From Candidatus Krumholzibacteriia bacterium (GTDB lineage Bacteria; Krumholzibacteriota; Krumholzibacteriia; LZORAL124-64-63), in contig JAQULN010000067.1 in the NCBI GenBank assembly GCA_028718575.1, forward strand, positions 1 to 9,905: a stretch of DNA of 9,905 nt, read 5' to 3'. Each line of letters begins with the position of its first letter. Position 1 is the stretch's first letter. Shown piece after piece: positions 1-7,214 of the stretch. The position numbers and the translations under genes are program-made. Under the pieces are notes generated by a model. It worked only from the letters and a program-made list of their open reading frames with translations. It was not told the origin of the DNA and searched no databases.

Positions 1-1
1 C

Positions 2-1051
2 TTCATCGACCAGAACCCGCGGGGCATGCGCGAGCCGATCTACGTCAAGGACGAGGATTATCGCTTCAGCTTCCTCTACGGCAACTACATCACGCTGACC
101 AGTCTCGGTCGCAGAGGCGTGCAGCGAATCATCGAACAGCGGCTATCGCCGCTCTACGTGTCGGTCCACTGCACCGATACCGACGTGCGCACCCGCATGC
201 TGGGCATCAAGAAGGCGTATGACGTCTGCGCCGTACTGCGGGAGCTGGCCGACCACGGCATCGAACTGCACACGCAGATCGTGCTCTGCCCGGGCTGGAA
301 CGACGGGCCCTACCTCGAGCGCAGTTTCCACGATCTCTTCGCTCTGCGCCGCACCGCCGAGCGCGGCGGCGGCGTGGCGTCGCTCGCGGTGGTGCCGGTC
401 GGCTTGACCGCCCATCGCGACGGTCTGACCAGCCTCGCGCCGGTGACATCGGCGATCGCCGCCGCGGTGATCGACCAGGTCGCGCCCTGGCAGAACGAGG
501 CGGCAGCCGGGTGGGAAGGGCCGTTCCTGCATCTGAGCGACGAGTTCTACCTGCTGGCGGAGCGCCCGTTTCCGCCAGCGGCGCACTACGCGGGGTTCCC
601 GCAGGAGGACAACGGCGTTGGGCTGACCCGGCGGCTGCAGCAGACATGGTGCGAGGCGCTGGCCGCGGCGCGCGAGGACGGCCTGGCGCCGGCGCGGCCG
701 CTAACGATCCTGACCGGCGAGATCGCCGCGCTTGCGCTCGCGCGCGATCTCATCCCGCCGCTGCGCGAGGGGGGCGTGCCAGGCGTGGAGGTGGTCCCCG
801 TGCGCAACGAATTCTACGGCCATACCGTGACCGTAGCCGGCCTGCTCGCCGGCAGCGACCTGCGGCGCGCGCTGCTCGCGTTGCCATCCGCGCCGGTACG
901 CACAGTCTGCCTTTCGCCCCGCGTCTTCAACAGCGATGACGTGACGCTCGACGGTATGACGCTGGCCGACATCGCCCGCGGGCAGCCGCACGAGGTGCTG
1001 GTGCCGGAAGAAGAGGGCTTCGTCGACTGGTGGCTGGATCTCAGCGCCTGA
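2..1051 (+). CDS. DUF512 / radical-SAM family protein, C-terminal part (5' end cut)
   Basis: The reading frame is open from base 2, so the start lies upstream of the window and 349 residues remain. The first visible residues, FIDQNPRGMRE, match the stretch that directly follows the radical-SAM CxxxCxxC cluster in DUF512 proteins, normally written CxFCFVDQLPxGMR. The [4Fe-4S] cysteines and the usual N-terminal PDZ-like domain therefore lie off the window. Next come YVKDEDYRFSFLYGNYITLT, a family hallmark, then barrel segments (LYVSVHCTD, IELHTQIVLCPGWNDG, SLAVVPVGLT) and the C-terminal DUF512 domain (ILTGEIAA near residue 237, and a terminal VPEEEGFVDWW). Family knowledge: these are putative FeS/SAM enzymes of unknown substrate, often found beside der. 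The catalytic reaction is not known and is not guessed here. The stop is followed by a 179-base gap before der, so it need not share der's transcript. Confidence 0.88.
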   Translation, partial: FIDQNPRGMREPIYVKDEDYRFSFLYGNYITLTSLGRRGVQRIIEQRLSPLYVSVHCTDTDVRTRMLGIKKAYDVCAVLRELADHGIELHTQIVLCPGWNDGPYLERSFHDLFALRRTAERGGGVASLAVVPVGLTAHRDGLTSLAPVTSAIAAAVIDQVAPWQNEAAAGWEGPFLHLSDEFYLLAERPFPPAAHYAGFPQEDNGVGLTRRLQQTWCEALAAAREDGLAPARPLTILTGEIAALALARDLIPPLREGGVPGVEVVPVRNEFYGHTVTVAGLLAGSDLRRALLALPSAPVRTVCLSPRVFNSDDVTLDGMTLADIARGQPHEVLVPEEEGFVDWWLDLSA

Positions 1052-1108
1052 TCGCCGGTTCAGCGCGCGAAGCCGTTCGCCGCGACGGCCGCCGAAACGA
1101 AGGCGCCG

Positions 1109-1137
1109 TTGACTTCCCAGCGGCGGTCAGATAGCTT
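1109..1137 (+). promoter_or_regulatory. candidate sigma-70 promoter for der
   Basis: TTGACT at 1109-1114 matches five of six bases of the -35 consensus. After a 17-base spacer, TAGCTT at 1132-1137 matches three of six bases of the -10 consensus. It lies in the only sizeable gap before der, and the predicted start near 1144 would give a leader of about 85 bases. The weak -10 makes this a candidate only. Confidence 0.35.
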
Positions 1138-1142
1138 ATCAG

Positions 1143-1177
1143 CGTCGCAAGGCTCCGGAATTTAGACAGTTGCGACG
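1143..1177. repeat. 8-base inverted repeat in the der leader
   Basis: CGTCGCAA at 1143-1150 and TTGCGACG at 1170-1177 are perfect reverse complements separated by 19 bases. The repeat falls directly after the candidate der promoter. It could be a hairpin in the der 5' leader or a bipartite operator. There is no T-run after it, so it is not a normal intrinsic terminator. Confidence 0.4.
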
Positions 1178-1230
1178 ATAGGCGCCGGCAGGCCGCCTCC
1201 CTCGTTCCCCGCGGCGAGACCGCAGACATC

Positions 1231-2547
1231 ATGACCCAACGCACGGTCGCCATCATCGGCCGCCCCAATGTGGGCAAGAGCACGCTGTTCAATCGCGTCA
1301 TCGGCCAGCGGCGTGCCGTCGTGCACGAGATGCCCGGCGTGACGCGCGACCGCCTGGTCGAGAGCACGGACTGGGCAGGGCACGGTTTCTATGTCATCGA
1401 CACCGGCGGCATCATACCGTACGGGGAGGCGGTCACAGAATTCGATGAGCAGGTGACACAGATCGCGCGCGAGGCCATCGCCCAGGCCGACGTGGTTTTG
1501 TTCCTGGTCGACGGACAGACCGGTCCGCTCGACTGGGACGCGGCGATCGCGGAGGATCTGCGAAAGGCCGGCAAGCCGGTTGTCCTGGCGGTCAACAAGA
1601 CCGAGAAGGAGGCCAACCGGATCGGGGCCGCCGAGTTCTATCGGCTGGGCCTGGGCGAGCCCCTGCCGATCAGCGCGCTGCACGGGCAAGGGGTCGGCGA
1701 TCTGATGGATCGCGTCGTGGCGGGGTTTCCGACACAGAGCGCCGTCGAGGCGTCCTGCGATTGCCGTGTCGCCATTCTGGGCCGCCCCAACGTCGGCAAA
1801 TCGAGCCTGTTGAACCAGCTTACCGGCCGCAGCGACGCGTTGGTCTCGGAGATCCCCGGCACCACGCGCGACTCGATCCATACGGACCTCGCCTGGCACG
1901 GCCACACCCTGCGCTTGATCGACACCGCCGGGTTGAGGCGTAAATCACGCGTCGAAGGGGCGGTCGAGTATTTCAGCAACTTGCGCTCTTTCCGGGCGCT
2001 CGAGCAGTGCGACGTGGCGGTCCTGATGATCGACGCGGCCGACGGCGCGGTCATGCAGGACAGCAAGATCGCCGGCCTGATTCACGACAGCGGCAAGGGC
2101 GTGGTCGTCGCGTTCAACAAGTGGGACCTGGTCGAGGACAAGGGGCCGAACACCCACCTGAAGGTGTGGGAGGCATTCGGTCGCGAGATTCCGTTCTTGT
2201 CATACGCTCCCTGGTTCACGCTCAGCGCCCTGACCCGCCAGCGTCTGGGCCGTTTGCTGGAAACCGTCTGGGAAGTGCACACTCAACGACAGCGGCGCAT
2301 CCCGACCAGCGAACTCAATCATTTCCTGGAGCGCATGGTCGCGATCCAGCCGCCGCGGCCGCACGAGAATGGAATCGGCCGCATCTACTTCGGCACGCAG
2401 GTCGAGACGGCGCCGCCAAGCATTCTGCTCTCGGTCAACGAGCCGCGCTACTTCGCCCGCAATTATTTGCGATTCCTGAACAACCAGCTGCGGCAGGAGT
2501 TCGGATTCCTCGGCACCCGGATCTTCATCAAGCTCAAGAAACACTGA
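1231..2547 (+). CDS. der: ribosome biogenesis GTPase Der (EngA)
   Basis: Der is a cytoplasmic double-GTPase needed for maturation of the 50S ribosomal subunit. The 438-residue protein has the full Der layout. GTPase domain 1 has GRPNVGKS at 10-17, switch-II DTGG at 57-60 and NKTE at 122-125. Domain 2 has GRPNVGKS at 184-191, DTAG at 231-234 and NKWD at 296-299. A C-terminal KH-like domain follows, with FLERMVAIQPP and a basic end FIKLKKH. Length and order are as usual for the family. The first G4 motif reads NKTE instead of the usual NKxD; the second is canonical. No strong Shine-Dalgarno precedes the ATG, but the conserved TVAIIGRPNVGKS begins four residues in, so the start fits. plsY begins 10 bases after the stop, so der likely heads a der-plsY-gpsA transcript. 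Confidence 0.97.
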   Translation: MTQRTVAIIGRPNVGKSTLFNRVIGQRRAVVHEMPGVTRDRLVESTDWAGHGFYVIDTGGIIPYGEAVTEFDEQVTQIAREAIAQADVVLFLVDGQTGPLDWDAAIAEDLRKAGKPVVLAVNKTEKEANRIGAAEFYRLGLGEPLPISALHGQGVGDLMDRVVAGFPTQSAVEASCDCRVAILGRPNVGKSSLLNQLTGRSDALVSEIPGTTRDSIHTDLAWHGHTLRLIDTAGLRRKSRVEGAVEYFSNLRSFRALEQCDVAVLMIDAADGAVMQDSKIAGLIHDSGKGVVVAFNKWDLVEDKGPNTHLKVWEAFGREIPFLSYAPWFTLSALTRQRLGRLLETVWEVHTQRQRRIPTSELNHFLERMVAIQPPRPHENGIGRIYFGTQVETAPPSILLSVNEPRYFARNYLRFLNNQLRQEFGFLGTRIFIKLKKH

Positions 2548-2557
2548 GAGGCCAACC

Positions 2558-3268
2558 ATGTGGATCATCGCCAGCCTCATCCTCGCCTATCTGGTCGGTT
2601 CGATACCATTCAGTCTGGTCATCGGCCGCCGCGTCAAGGGGATCGACCTGCGGGAGCACGGCAGCGGCAATCTCGGCGCCACGAATGTCTACCGCACGCT
2701 CGGTCCGGGATGGGGGGGGATGTGTTTGCTCCTGGACGTCGCCAAAGGCGTGGCGGCTGTGCTGGCGATGACTGCCGTCGTCCACGCGTGGCCGGACGGC
2801 GAATCAATGCCGCTGCGTCTGACGGGCGACATGTACCGGATCCTGGCGGGGCTCGTGGCGGTTCTGGGGCACAGCTTCTCGCCGTTTGCAGGATTCCGCG
2901 GCGGCAAGGGGATTGCCACGTCGTTCGGTGTCTTCCTGGTGCTGGAGCCGTTCCCGGTCCTGTTCGCGTTCGCCGTTTTTCTCGCGGTGTTCTTCGCCAC
3001 GCGCATTGTCTCGCTGGGCTCGCTATCCGCGGCGGCGGTATTTCCGTGGGCAGTGCTCTTGTTCGAGTACCGTTCGCCCAAGCCGTTCAGCAAGACCCTC
3101 ATCGTATTTTCGTTTCTCATGGCCGCCCTGGTCGTCTGGCGGCACCGCGCTAATATTCAGCGCCTGCGCGATGGAACGGAGAAGACCTTGGCGGCGCCGC
3201 TCACCGCTAACGGCGATCAACCCATGCCTACCGACACGCCCGACGAGTCAAAGGGAGACCGGCCGTGA
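2558..3268 (+). CDS. plsY: glycerol-3-phosphate acyltransferase PlsY
   Basis: PlsY is an inner-membrane enzyme that transfers an acyl group from acyl-phosphate to sn-glycerol-3-phosphate, making lysophosphatidic acid, the first committed step of phospholipid synthesis. The 236-residue protein shows the family motifs in order: YLVGSIPFSLVIG at the N-terminal membrane segment, GSGNLGATNVYRTLG (acyltransferase motif), GHSFSPFAGFRGGKGIATSFG (substrate-binding loop), then further hydrophobic segments. The roughly 30-residue polar tail (TEKTLAAPL onward) makes it somewhat longer than the usual 200-odd residues. GAGAGG lies just upstream of the ATG. The stop overlaps the GTG start of gpsA (GTGA, 3265-3268), so translation is probably coupled. 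This fits the pathway, because gpsA supplies the acceptor substrate. Confidence 0.96.
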   Translation: MWIIASLILAYLVGSIPFSLVIGRRVKGIDLREHGSGNLGATNVYRTLGPGWGGMCLLLDVAKGVAAVLAMTAVVHAWPDGESMPLRLTGDMYRILAGLVAVLGHSFSPFAGFRGGKGIATSFGVFLVLEPFPVLFAFAVFLAVFFATRIVSLGSLSAAAVFPWAVLLFEYRSPKPFSKTLIVFSFLMAALVVWRHRANIQRLRDGTEKTLAAPLTANGDQPMPTDTPDESKGDRP

Positions 3269-4287
3269 AAGCCACGATCCTCGGAACCGGAAGCTGGGGC
3301 AGCGCGTTCGCCCGCCACCTGGCCCACAAATGGGATGAAGTCGCGATGTGGGGCATCGAGGAAAGCCAGGTGGCCAGCATCAACGCCACTGGTACGAATC
3401 CTGGTTTCCTGGGCGATGTGCGCCTGCCGCCCAACGTCGGCGCCACGCTCGATCTGAAAGTCGCGCTCGCCGGCGCCGAGGCCGTGTTCGTTGTCGTGCC
3501 GAGCCAGGCGGCTCGCCCGGTGATGAAGCAGGTCGTTGCGACTGGCGCCATGCCGGTCAACATTCCCATCGTCAACCTGGCCAAAGGACTCGAGATCGGC
3601 ACGCTGAAACGACTGAGCGAGGTCATGCGCGAGGAACTCGAACGCGGCCATGACCACCACCCGCTAGCGGTCCTCTTGGGACCGAGCCACGCCGAAGAAG
3701 TCGCCGCGGAAATGCCGACGGCCTTGGTGCTGGCCGGCGATCCCGGCTTCGACTGGGAGGAATGGCAGCGGCTGATCACCGGTCCCTATCTGCGTGTGTA
3801 CACGAACGACGACATGCTGGGCGTCGAGATCACCTCCGGTTTCAAGAACGTGATCGCCGTTGCCGTGGGCCTGTGCGACGGCCTCGGCATGGGCGACAAC
3901 ACGCGGGGCGCCTTGCTGACCCGGGGCATGGCCGAACTGGCCCGCATCACCGTAGCGCTCGGAGGACGCCAGGAGACCTGCTACGGACTCGCGGGAATCG
4001 GCGACATGATCACGACGAGCATCAGCCGCCACAGCCGCAACCGGAATTTCGGCGAGGCGGTCGCCCGCGGACAGGCTGACCCCGCGGCGATCCTCCAAGG
4101 CAGCAAGCAGGTTGTCGAGGGGTTCTATATGACGCAAGCAGCCTTGAAGTTGAGCGCGAAGTATGGTATAGAACTGCCGATCGTCAAAGCGGTTCACGAA
4201 GTGCTGTTCGAAGACAAGAAGCCGCTGAAAGCGATTCGTGAACTGATGGAGCGGATGCCGCGCTCGGAGGCCGAGCCCGAGCGCTGA
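3265..4287 (+). CDS. gpsA: NAD(P)-dependent glycerol-3-phosphate dehydrogenase GpsA
   Basis: GpsA is a cytoplasmic enzyme reducing dihydroxyacetone phosphate to sn-glycerol-3-phosphate, the substrate of PlsY encoded just upstream. The 340-residue protein opens with a Rossmann fold, ILGTGSWGSAFA, in which G7xG9xxG12 is the dinucleotide loop. VVPSQAARPV and GPSHAEEVA follow in the N-terminal domain. The C-terminal substrate domain has GFKNVIAVAVGLCDGLGMGDN, with K194 in the position of the catalytic lysine, and GLAGIGDMITT with SRNRNFG. Length is normal. The GTG start is chosen because it overlaps the plsY stop and has AAGGGAG at 3251-3257, seven bases upstream. The end is rich in Glu and Arg and ordinary. 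The MerR gene follows after 23 bases. Confidence 0.97.
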   Translation: MKATILGTGSWGSAFARHLAHKWDEVAMWGIEESQVASINATGTNPGFLGDVRLPPNVGATLDLKVALAGAEAVFVVVPSQAARPVMKQVVATGAMPVNIPIVNLAKGLEIGTLKRLSEVMREELERGHDHHPLAVLLGPSHAEEVAAEMPTALVLAGDPGFDWEEWQRLITGPYLRVYTNDDMLGVEITSGFKNVIAVAVGLCDGLGMGDNTRGALLTRGMAELARITVALGGRQETCYGLAGIGDMITTSISRHSRNRNFGEAVARGQADPAAILQGSKQVVEGFYMTQAALKLSAKYGIELPIVKAVHEVLFEDKKPLKAIRELMERMPRSEAEPER

Positions 4288-4310
4288 CAACACCGAAAGC
4301 CGCGCCAGCC

Positions 4311-4721
4311 ATGACCCAGCCCGATCTGTCAGGCAAACTGTACTTCACGATCAGCGAGGTCAGCGAGATCTGCGGAGTCAAACCTCACGTCTTGCGCTAC
4401 TGGGAGAGCGAGTTCCCCACACTGCGGCCGCGCAAGAACCGCGGCGGCAGCCGGCGCTACCGGCGCGCGGACATCGACGAGGTCATGGTCATCAAGACCC
4501 TGCTCTTGGAGGAAGGCTACCGGATCGCCGGCGCGCGCAAACTACTGGCACAGAGGCGGCGCGCCAGCGAGGACACAAGCGCCGACACCCCGCAGCTTGC
4601 GATCCCGTTCGCCCAACTCGCGCCCGCCGCGCAAATCGCTCAGCTGCAAGCGGAACTCGCTGAAATCCTGGCGCTTCTACGCGAGCTGGGGCCGGCGCGA
4701 ACTCGACAAGCGAGGGGCTGA
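4311..4721 (+). CDS. MerR-family transcriptional regulator
   Basis: The 136-residue protein carries a MerR winged helix-turn-helix. The helix-turn-helix is YFTISEVSEICGVKPHVLRYW (about residues 11-31), followed by the wing EFPTLRPRKNRGGSRRYRRADI and the linker helix MVIKTLLLEEGYRIAGARKLL. The C-terminal half has no effector-binding domain, only a short coiled coil (IAQLQAELAEILALLREL) suited to dimerisation. There is no cysteine cluster for metal sensing. Family knowledge: this short, stand-alone MerR type is widespread and often lies next to tRNA-Pro. In many proteobacteria it also follows ihfA, which is absent here. Its regulon and ligand cannot be read from the sequence. No strong Shine-Dalgarno is visible; the ATG is set by the normal N-terminal length of the family. 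Confidence 0.92.
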   Translation: MTQPDLSGKLYFTISEVSEICGVKPHVLRYWESEFPTLRPRKNRGGSRRYRRADIDEVMVIKTLLLEEGYRIAGARKLLAQRRRASEDTSADTPQLAIPFAQLAPAAQIAQLQAELAEILALLRELGPARTRQARG

Positions 4722-4793
4722 CCGCGCAGCCAGAAACGCCTTGTGCGCGGCCGCGCTTGTGGTTAACTTGACGATCCTTGGATGAAAACCCCC

Positions 4794-4812
4794 TGCCGGC
4801 GGGTCGCCGGCA
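4794..4812. repeat. short GC hairpin just upstream of tRNA-Pro(GGG)
   Basis: GCCGGC at 4795-4800 and GCCGGC at 4806-4811 flank a five-base loop, with an extra T-A closing pair. It ends six bases before the tRNA gene, so it would lie in the pre-tRNA leader or at the promoter. No T-run follows, so it is unlikely to be a terminator. Confidence 0.3.
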
Positions 4813-4818
4813 TCTGGT

Positions 4819-4895
4819 CGGGGCGTGGCGCAGCCCGGTAGCGCACTTGCATGGGGGGCAAGGGGTCGTGGGTTCAAATCCCGCCGCCCCGACCA
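4819..4895 (+). tRNA. tRNA-Pro(GGG)
   Basis: A 77-base cloverleaf with an encoded CCA. The acceptor CGGGGCG pairs with CGCCCCG, and the first pair C1-G72 with A73 is the bacterial proline identity signature. The anticodon stem CTTGC/GCAAG encloses the loop ATGGGGG, giving anticodon GGG (reads CCC/CCU). The T arm contains GGTTCAAATCC. The leader TGGT (4815-4818) is complementary to the 3' ACCA. A second proline tRNA at 7111 is similar and shares the preceding TCTGGT. Confidence 0.96.
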
Positions 4896-4984
4896 CATCG
4901 GTTCGGCTTACAGGCGACCCCCGGCGGCCGCCCTTTCTTTTCCCTGGCCCTCGACCAGGCCGCGGCGACAAGGGACGAATCGGT

Positions 4985-5896
4985 ATGGCAGTGACCCACG
5001 TCCTGTTGACCAACGACGACGGCATCGAAGCGTTCGGCCTGCAGGTTCTCGAGGAATCCTTGCGCGGGCTCGCGGGATTTCGCACGACGATCGTGGCGCC
5101 GGCTACCCAGCAGAGTGCCACGGGCCGCTGCATGACGCTCAGTCGACCGCTGCGCATCCGTGCGTGGGGGTCAGACCGGTGGTCGGTCAACGGCACGCCC
5201 ACCGACTCGGTCATGATCGCGCTCGGCAAGATCCTGCGCGACGATCCGCCCGACTTCGTCCTCAGCGGCATCAACCATGGACCGAACCTCGGCGAGGACG
5301 TTCACTATTCCGGAACCGTGGCGGCAGCCATGGAGGCCTGCGTGCAAGGTCTGCCGGCCGCTGCGATCAGTCTTGCCGACTGGCGGCCGAGTGATTTCGG
5401 CGCCGCGGCGGCCGTCGTGCGCCGTCTGTTGCCGTTGCTGCGCGAGCGGCCGCTGCCGGCCGGCTCCATGTGGAACATCAACGTGCCGAACGGTCCGGAG
5501 TCGATGCTCAAGGGAGTGCGGGTGACCCGCCAGGGATCGCGCATCTACCACGACGTGGTCAACGACATGATCGACCCGCGCGGCAAACCGATGGTCTGGC
5601 TTGCCGGCAAAGGGCCGTCGTGGACGGAGAACGGCGACAGCGACTACGCCGCCGTGCGCGACGGTTATGCCAGCTTGACCCCGTTGAAGGCCGACCTCAC
5701 CGACCACGATGTTTGGCGGCGATTCACCGCCGCCCTTGGGCGGGACCTACCCGGCCAGCCCGTGTTCGACGCCGACGGCGACCGCTTCGTTCTGCACCGG
5801 GACGGCCCACTGGGCCTGAACTTCGAAGGTCCGACCCGAGGCGGCGACGCTATGGCACTCGACGGCGGACCCGGCGAGCCGCAACCGCCGCGATGA
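4985..5896 (+). CDS. surE: 5'/3'-nucleotidase SurE
   Basis: SurE is a divalent-metal-dependent nucleotidase that dephosphorylates nucleoside monophosphates and helps stationary-phase survival. The N-terminus HVLLTNDDGIEAFG carries the metal ligands D11 and D12. S44 in TQQSATGR and N97 in SGINHGPNLGEDVHYSGT complete the usual site. The start at 4985 is preferred over upstream in-frame ATGs because those run through the tRNA gene, because NDDG must sit about ten residues in, and because AAGGGA at 4970-4975 is well spaced. At 303 residues it is longer than the usual 250-270. The extra part is a Gly/Asp/Pro-rich tail of about 50 residues after VWRRFTA with no recognised domain. The stop overlaps the pcm start (ATGA). 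surE next to pcm is a classic pairing. Confidence 0.96.
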   Translation: MAVTHVLLTNDDGIEAFGLQVLEESLRGLAGFRTTIVAPATQQSATGRCMTLSRPLRIRAWGSDRWSVNGTPTDSVMIALGKILRDDPPDFVLSGINHGPNLGEDVHYSGTVAAAMEACVQGLPAAAISLADWRPSDFGAAAAVVRRLLPLLRERPLPAGSMWNINVPNGPESMLKGVRVTRQGSRIYHDVVNDMIDPRGKPMVWLAGKGPSWTENGDSDYAAVRDGYASLTPLKADLTDHDVWRRFTAALGRDLPGQPVFDADGDRFVLHRDGPLGLNFEGPTRGGDAMALDGGPGEPQPPR

Positions 5897-6546
5897 GCCG
5901 GGATTTCGCGGTCGCGCGCCGTCGCATGGTGCAGGAACAGCTGCAGGGGGCGGGAATCGCCGATCGCAACGTCTTGCAAGCCATGGCGGCGATCCCCCGC
6001 CATCGTTTCGTACCGCGCGTCTTCCAGCACCGGGCCTATGAACCCTGTGCGCTGCCAATCGGTTACGGCCAGACCATCAGCAAACCCTTCACCGTTGGAC
6101 TCATGACGGCCTTGCTGGAACTGCAGGGGTCCGAGCGCGTCCTGGAAGTGGGGACAGGCAGCGGCTACCAGGCCGCTGTGCTGGGCCGTCTTAGCGCCGA
6201 GGTGGTCACGGTCGAGCGCATCGTACCGCTGGCGCTGCGCGCGGCGCGAGAACTGGCCGCCGGCGGCGCCGACAACGTGACCGTCGTTCCCGGTGACGGC
6301 AGCGGCGGTCTGGCCGACCGCGGTCCCTGGCAGGCGATCATCGTGACGGCCTGCGCACCGGGTCTGCCGGAAGCGATGGCCCGCCAGCTGCAGCCAGGCG
6401 GCTATCTGCTCGTGCCGATTTTGCACGACGGTGAACAGGTCCTGTACCGCTACCGTCGCTGTGGGGACGAGTTGGCCGTCGAACGCGGCACGGTCTGTCA
6501 TTTCGTGCCGCTCTTGCCCGGTCTGGAGGCGCAGCAACATGCGTGA
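5893..6546 (+). CDS. pcm: protein-L-isoaspartate O-methyltransferase
   Basis: Pcm uses S-adenosylmethionine to methylate L-isoaspartyl residues in aged proteins and so starts their repair. The 217-residue protein has YGQTISKPFTV (residues 58-68, substrate region), the SAM-binding motif VLEVGTGSGYQAAVL (83-97), VVTVER, GDGSGG, AIIVTACAPGLP and the closing FVPLLPG. The order and length are those of the family. The ATG at 5893 is chosen from its ATGA overlap with surE; no clear Shine-Dalgarno is visible, which fits coupled re-initiation. The last bases overlap the next gene by eight. Overlaps on both sides support one surE-pcm-COG2426 operon. Confidence 0.96.
   Translation: MSRDFAVARRRMVQEQLQGAGIADRNVLQAMAAIPRHRFVPRVFQHRAYEPCALPIGYGQTISKPFTVGLMTALLELQGSERVLEVGTGSGYQAAVLGRLSAEVVTVERIVPLALRAARELAAGGADNVTVVPGDGSGGLADRGPWQAIIVTACAPGLPEAMARQLQPGGYLLVPILHDGEQVLYRYRRCGDELAVERGTVCHFVPLLPGLEAQQHA
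6525..6529 (+). promoter_or_regulatory. ribosome binding site setting the COG2426 start
   Basis: GGAGG lies nine bases before the ATG at 6539, inside the pcm 3' end. It fixes this start over an in-frame ATG at 6431, which would add 36 residues that read like out-of-frame pcm. Confidence 0.75.
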
Positions 6547-7033
6547 GGCCATTCAGATGTGGGCGGCGGGCCATTTGCCGCCGCCGCTGGCGGTCGCGGT
6601 CTGCTCGATGCTCCCGATCATCGAGCTGCGCGGCGGCATTCCTTTGGGGCACTACCTCCTGGGCGAGGAGCGTTGGTTGGCCGTCTATATCTGGGCGGTG
6701 CTGGGCAATCTGCTGCCGGTGTATCCGTTGTTGGCGCTGCTCGGGCCCGTCGAACGCGGCCTGCGCCGTTGGCGGTTGTTCGACCGGCTGTTCGCGTGGC
6801 TATTTCTACGCACCCAGCGGCGTTCCAGCTGGATCCAGCGTTACGGGCCGTTTGGGTTGGCCTTGTTCGTGGCCGTGCCGGCGCCGATGACGGGCGCCTG
6901 GACGGGGGCGATTGCCGCTTACCTGCTCGGTCTGCCGCGGCTCCGCGCGCTCGCGTGCATTGTCGCGGGCGTGCTGATCGCGGGGGCGCTCGTGACCCTT
7001 GCTTCCCTAGGCGTGTTCGCGCTCGTCGGATAA
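6539..7033 (+). CDS. COG2426 small membrane protein (putative small multidrug export family)
   Basis: This 164-residue integral membrane protein belongs to the COG2426 / Sm_multidrug_ex family. Despite that name, transport has not been well established for the family, so the substrate is left open. Visible hallmarks are SMLPIIELRGGIPLG near residue 22, the hydrophobic WLAVYIWAVLGNLLPVYPLLALLG, the polar loop RRSSWIQRYGPFGLALFVAVPAPMTGAWTGAIAAYLLGL, and a hydrophobic end. Four or so membrane segments are expected. It overlaps pcm by eight bases and has its own GGAGG. In several diderm bacteria a small membrane protein sits between pcm and nlpD, and the same arrangement is seen here if the tRNA gene in between is ignored. 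Confidence 0.88.
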   Translation: MREAIQMWAAGHLPPPLAVAVCSMLPIIELRGGIPLGHYLLGEERWLAVYIWAVLGNLLPVYPLLALLGPVERGLRRWRLFDRLFAWLFLRTQRRSSWIQRYGPFGLALFVAVPAPMTGAWTGAIAAYLLGLPRLRALACIVAGVLIAGALVTLASLGVFALVG

Positions 7034-7066
7034 CCGCGAAATCGCACCCGGAGTCCGGTATCGTCA

Positions 7067-7095
7067 TTGACGGCAGCCCCGGCGCTGATTATTTT
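7067..7095 (+). promoter_or_regulatory. candidate sigma-70 promoter of tRNA-Pro(CGG)
   Basis: TTGACG at 7067-7072 (five of six) and TATTTT at 7090-7095 (four of six) are separated by exactly 17 bases. The predicted start near 7102 lies about nine bases before the tRNA. It is the best-formed -35/-10 pair seen in the window. Confidence 0.6.
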
Positions 7096-7110
7096 TGTTG
7101 GTCTTCTGGT

Positions 7111-7188
7111 CGGGGCGTAGCGCAGCCCGGTTAGCGCGCCTGCTTCGGGAGCAGGAGGTCCCGAGTTCAAATCTCGGCGCCCCGACCA
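7111..7188 (+). tRNA. tRNA-Pro(CGG)
   Basis: A 78-base cloverleaf with encoded CCA. The acceptor CGGGGCG/CGCCCCG with C1-G72 and A73 is again the proline signature. The anticodon stem CCTGC/GCAGG holds the loop TTCGGGA, giving anticodon CGG (reads CCG). The T arm is CCGAG/CTCGG with TTCAAAT. The D arm differs by one added T from the GGG isoacceptor. Leader TGGT (7107-7110) complements the 3' ACCA. Confidence 0.97.
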
Positions 7189-7214
7189 CCAGCCAGAGCC
7201 CCCGGGGTTTTCCG

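Noticed and set aside
4768..4796. TTGACG as -35 for a tRNA-Pro(GGG) promoter
   Set aside because: The position 17 bases downstream reads CCCTGC, which is not a -10; the promoter of this tRNA remains unplaced.
4921..4960. GC palindrome followed by CTTTCTTTT after tRNA-Pro(GGG), possible terminator
   Set aside because: The palindrome has no room for a loop, the tract is interrupted by C, and the second small stem (CCTGG/CCAGG) has no T-run.
4778..4984. Upstream in-frame start for surE adding 69 residues
   Set aside because: The extension translates the tRNA-Pro gene, and the NDDG motif would be misplaced from the N-terminus.
4492..5274. Long antisense open frames opposite surE, MerR, gpsA and others
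   Set aside because: Arg/Pro/Ala-rich shadows expected in GC-rich coding DNA, with no family motifs or ribosome binding sites.
5470..5892. Long N-terminal extension of pcm inside surE
   Set aside because: Arg/Pro-rich out-of-frame composition; the normal Pcm N-terminus begins at the ATGA overlap at 5893.
7199..7210. CCCCCGGGGTTTT after tRNA-Pro(CGG), possible terminator
   Set aside because: The self-complementary core leaves no loop, so a stable hairpin of normal form cannot be drawn.
7095..7214. Upstream in-frame start for the LytM gene adding 40 residues
   Set aside because: It reads through tRNA-Pro(CGG) and would bury the signal peptide.
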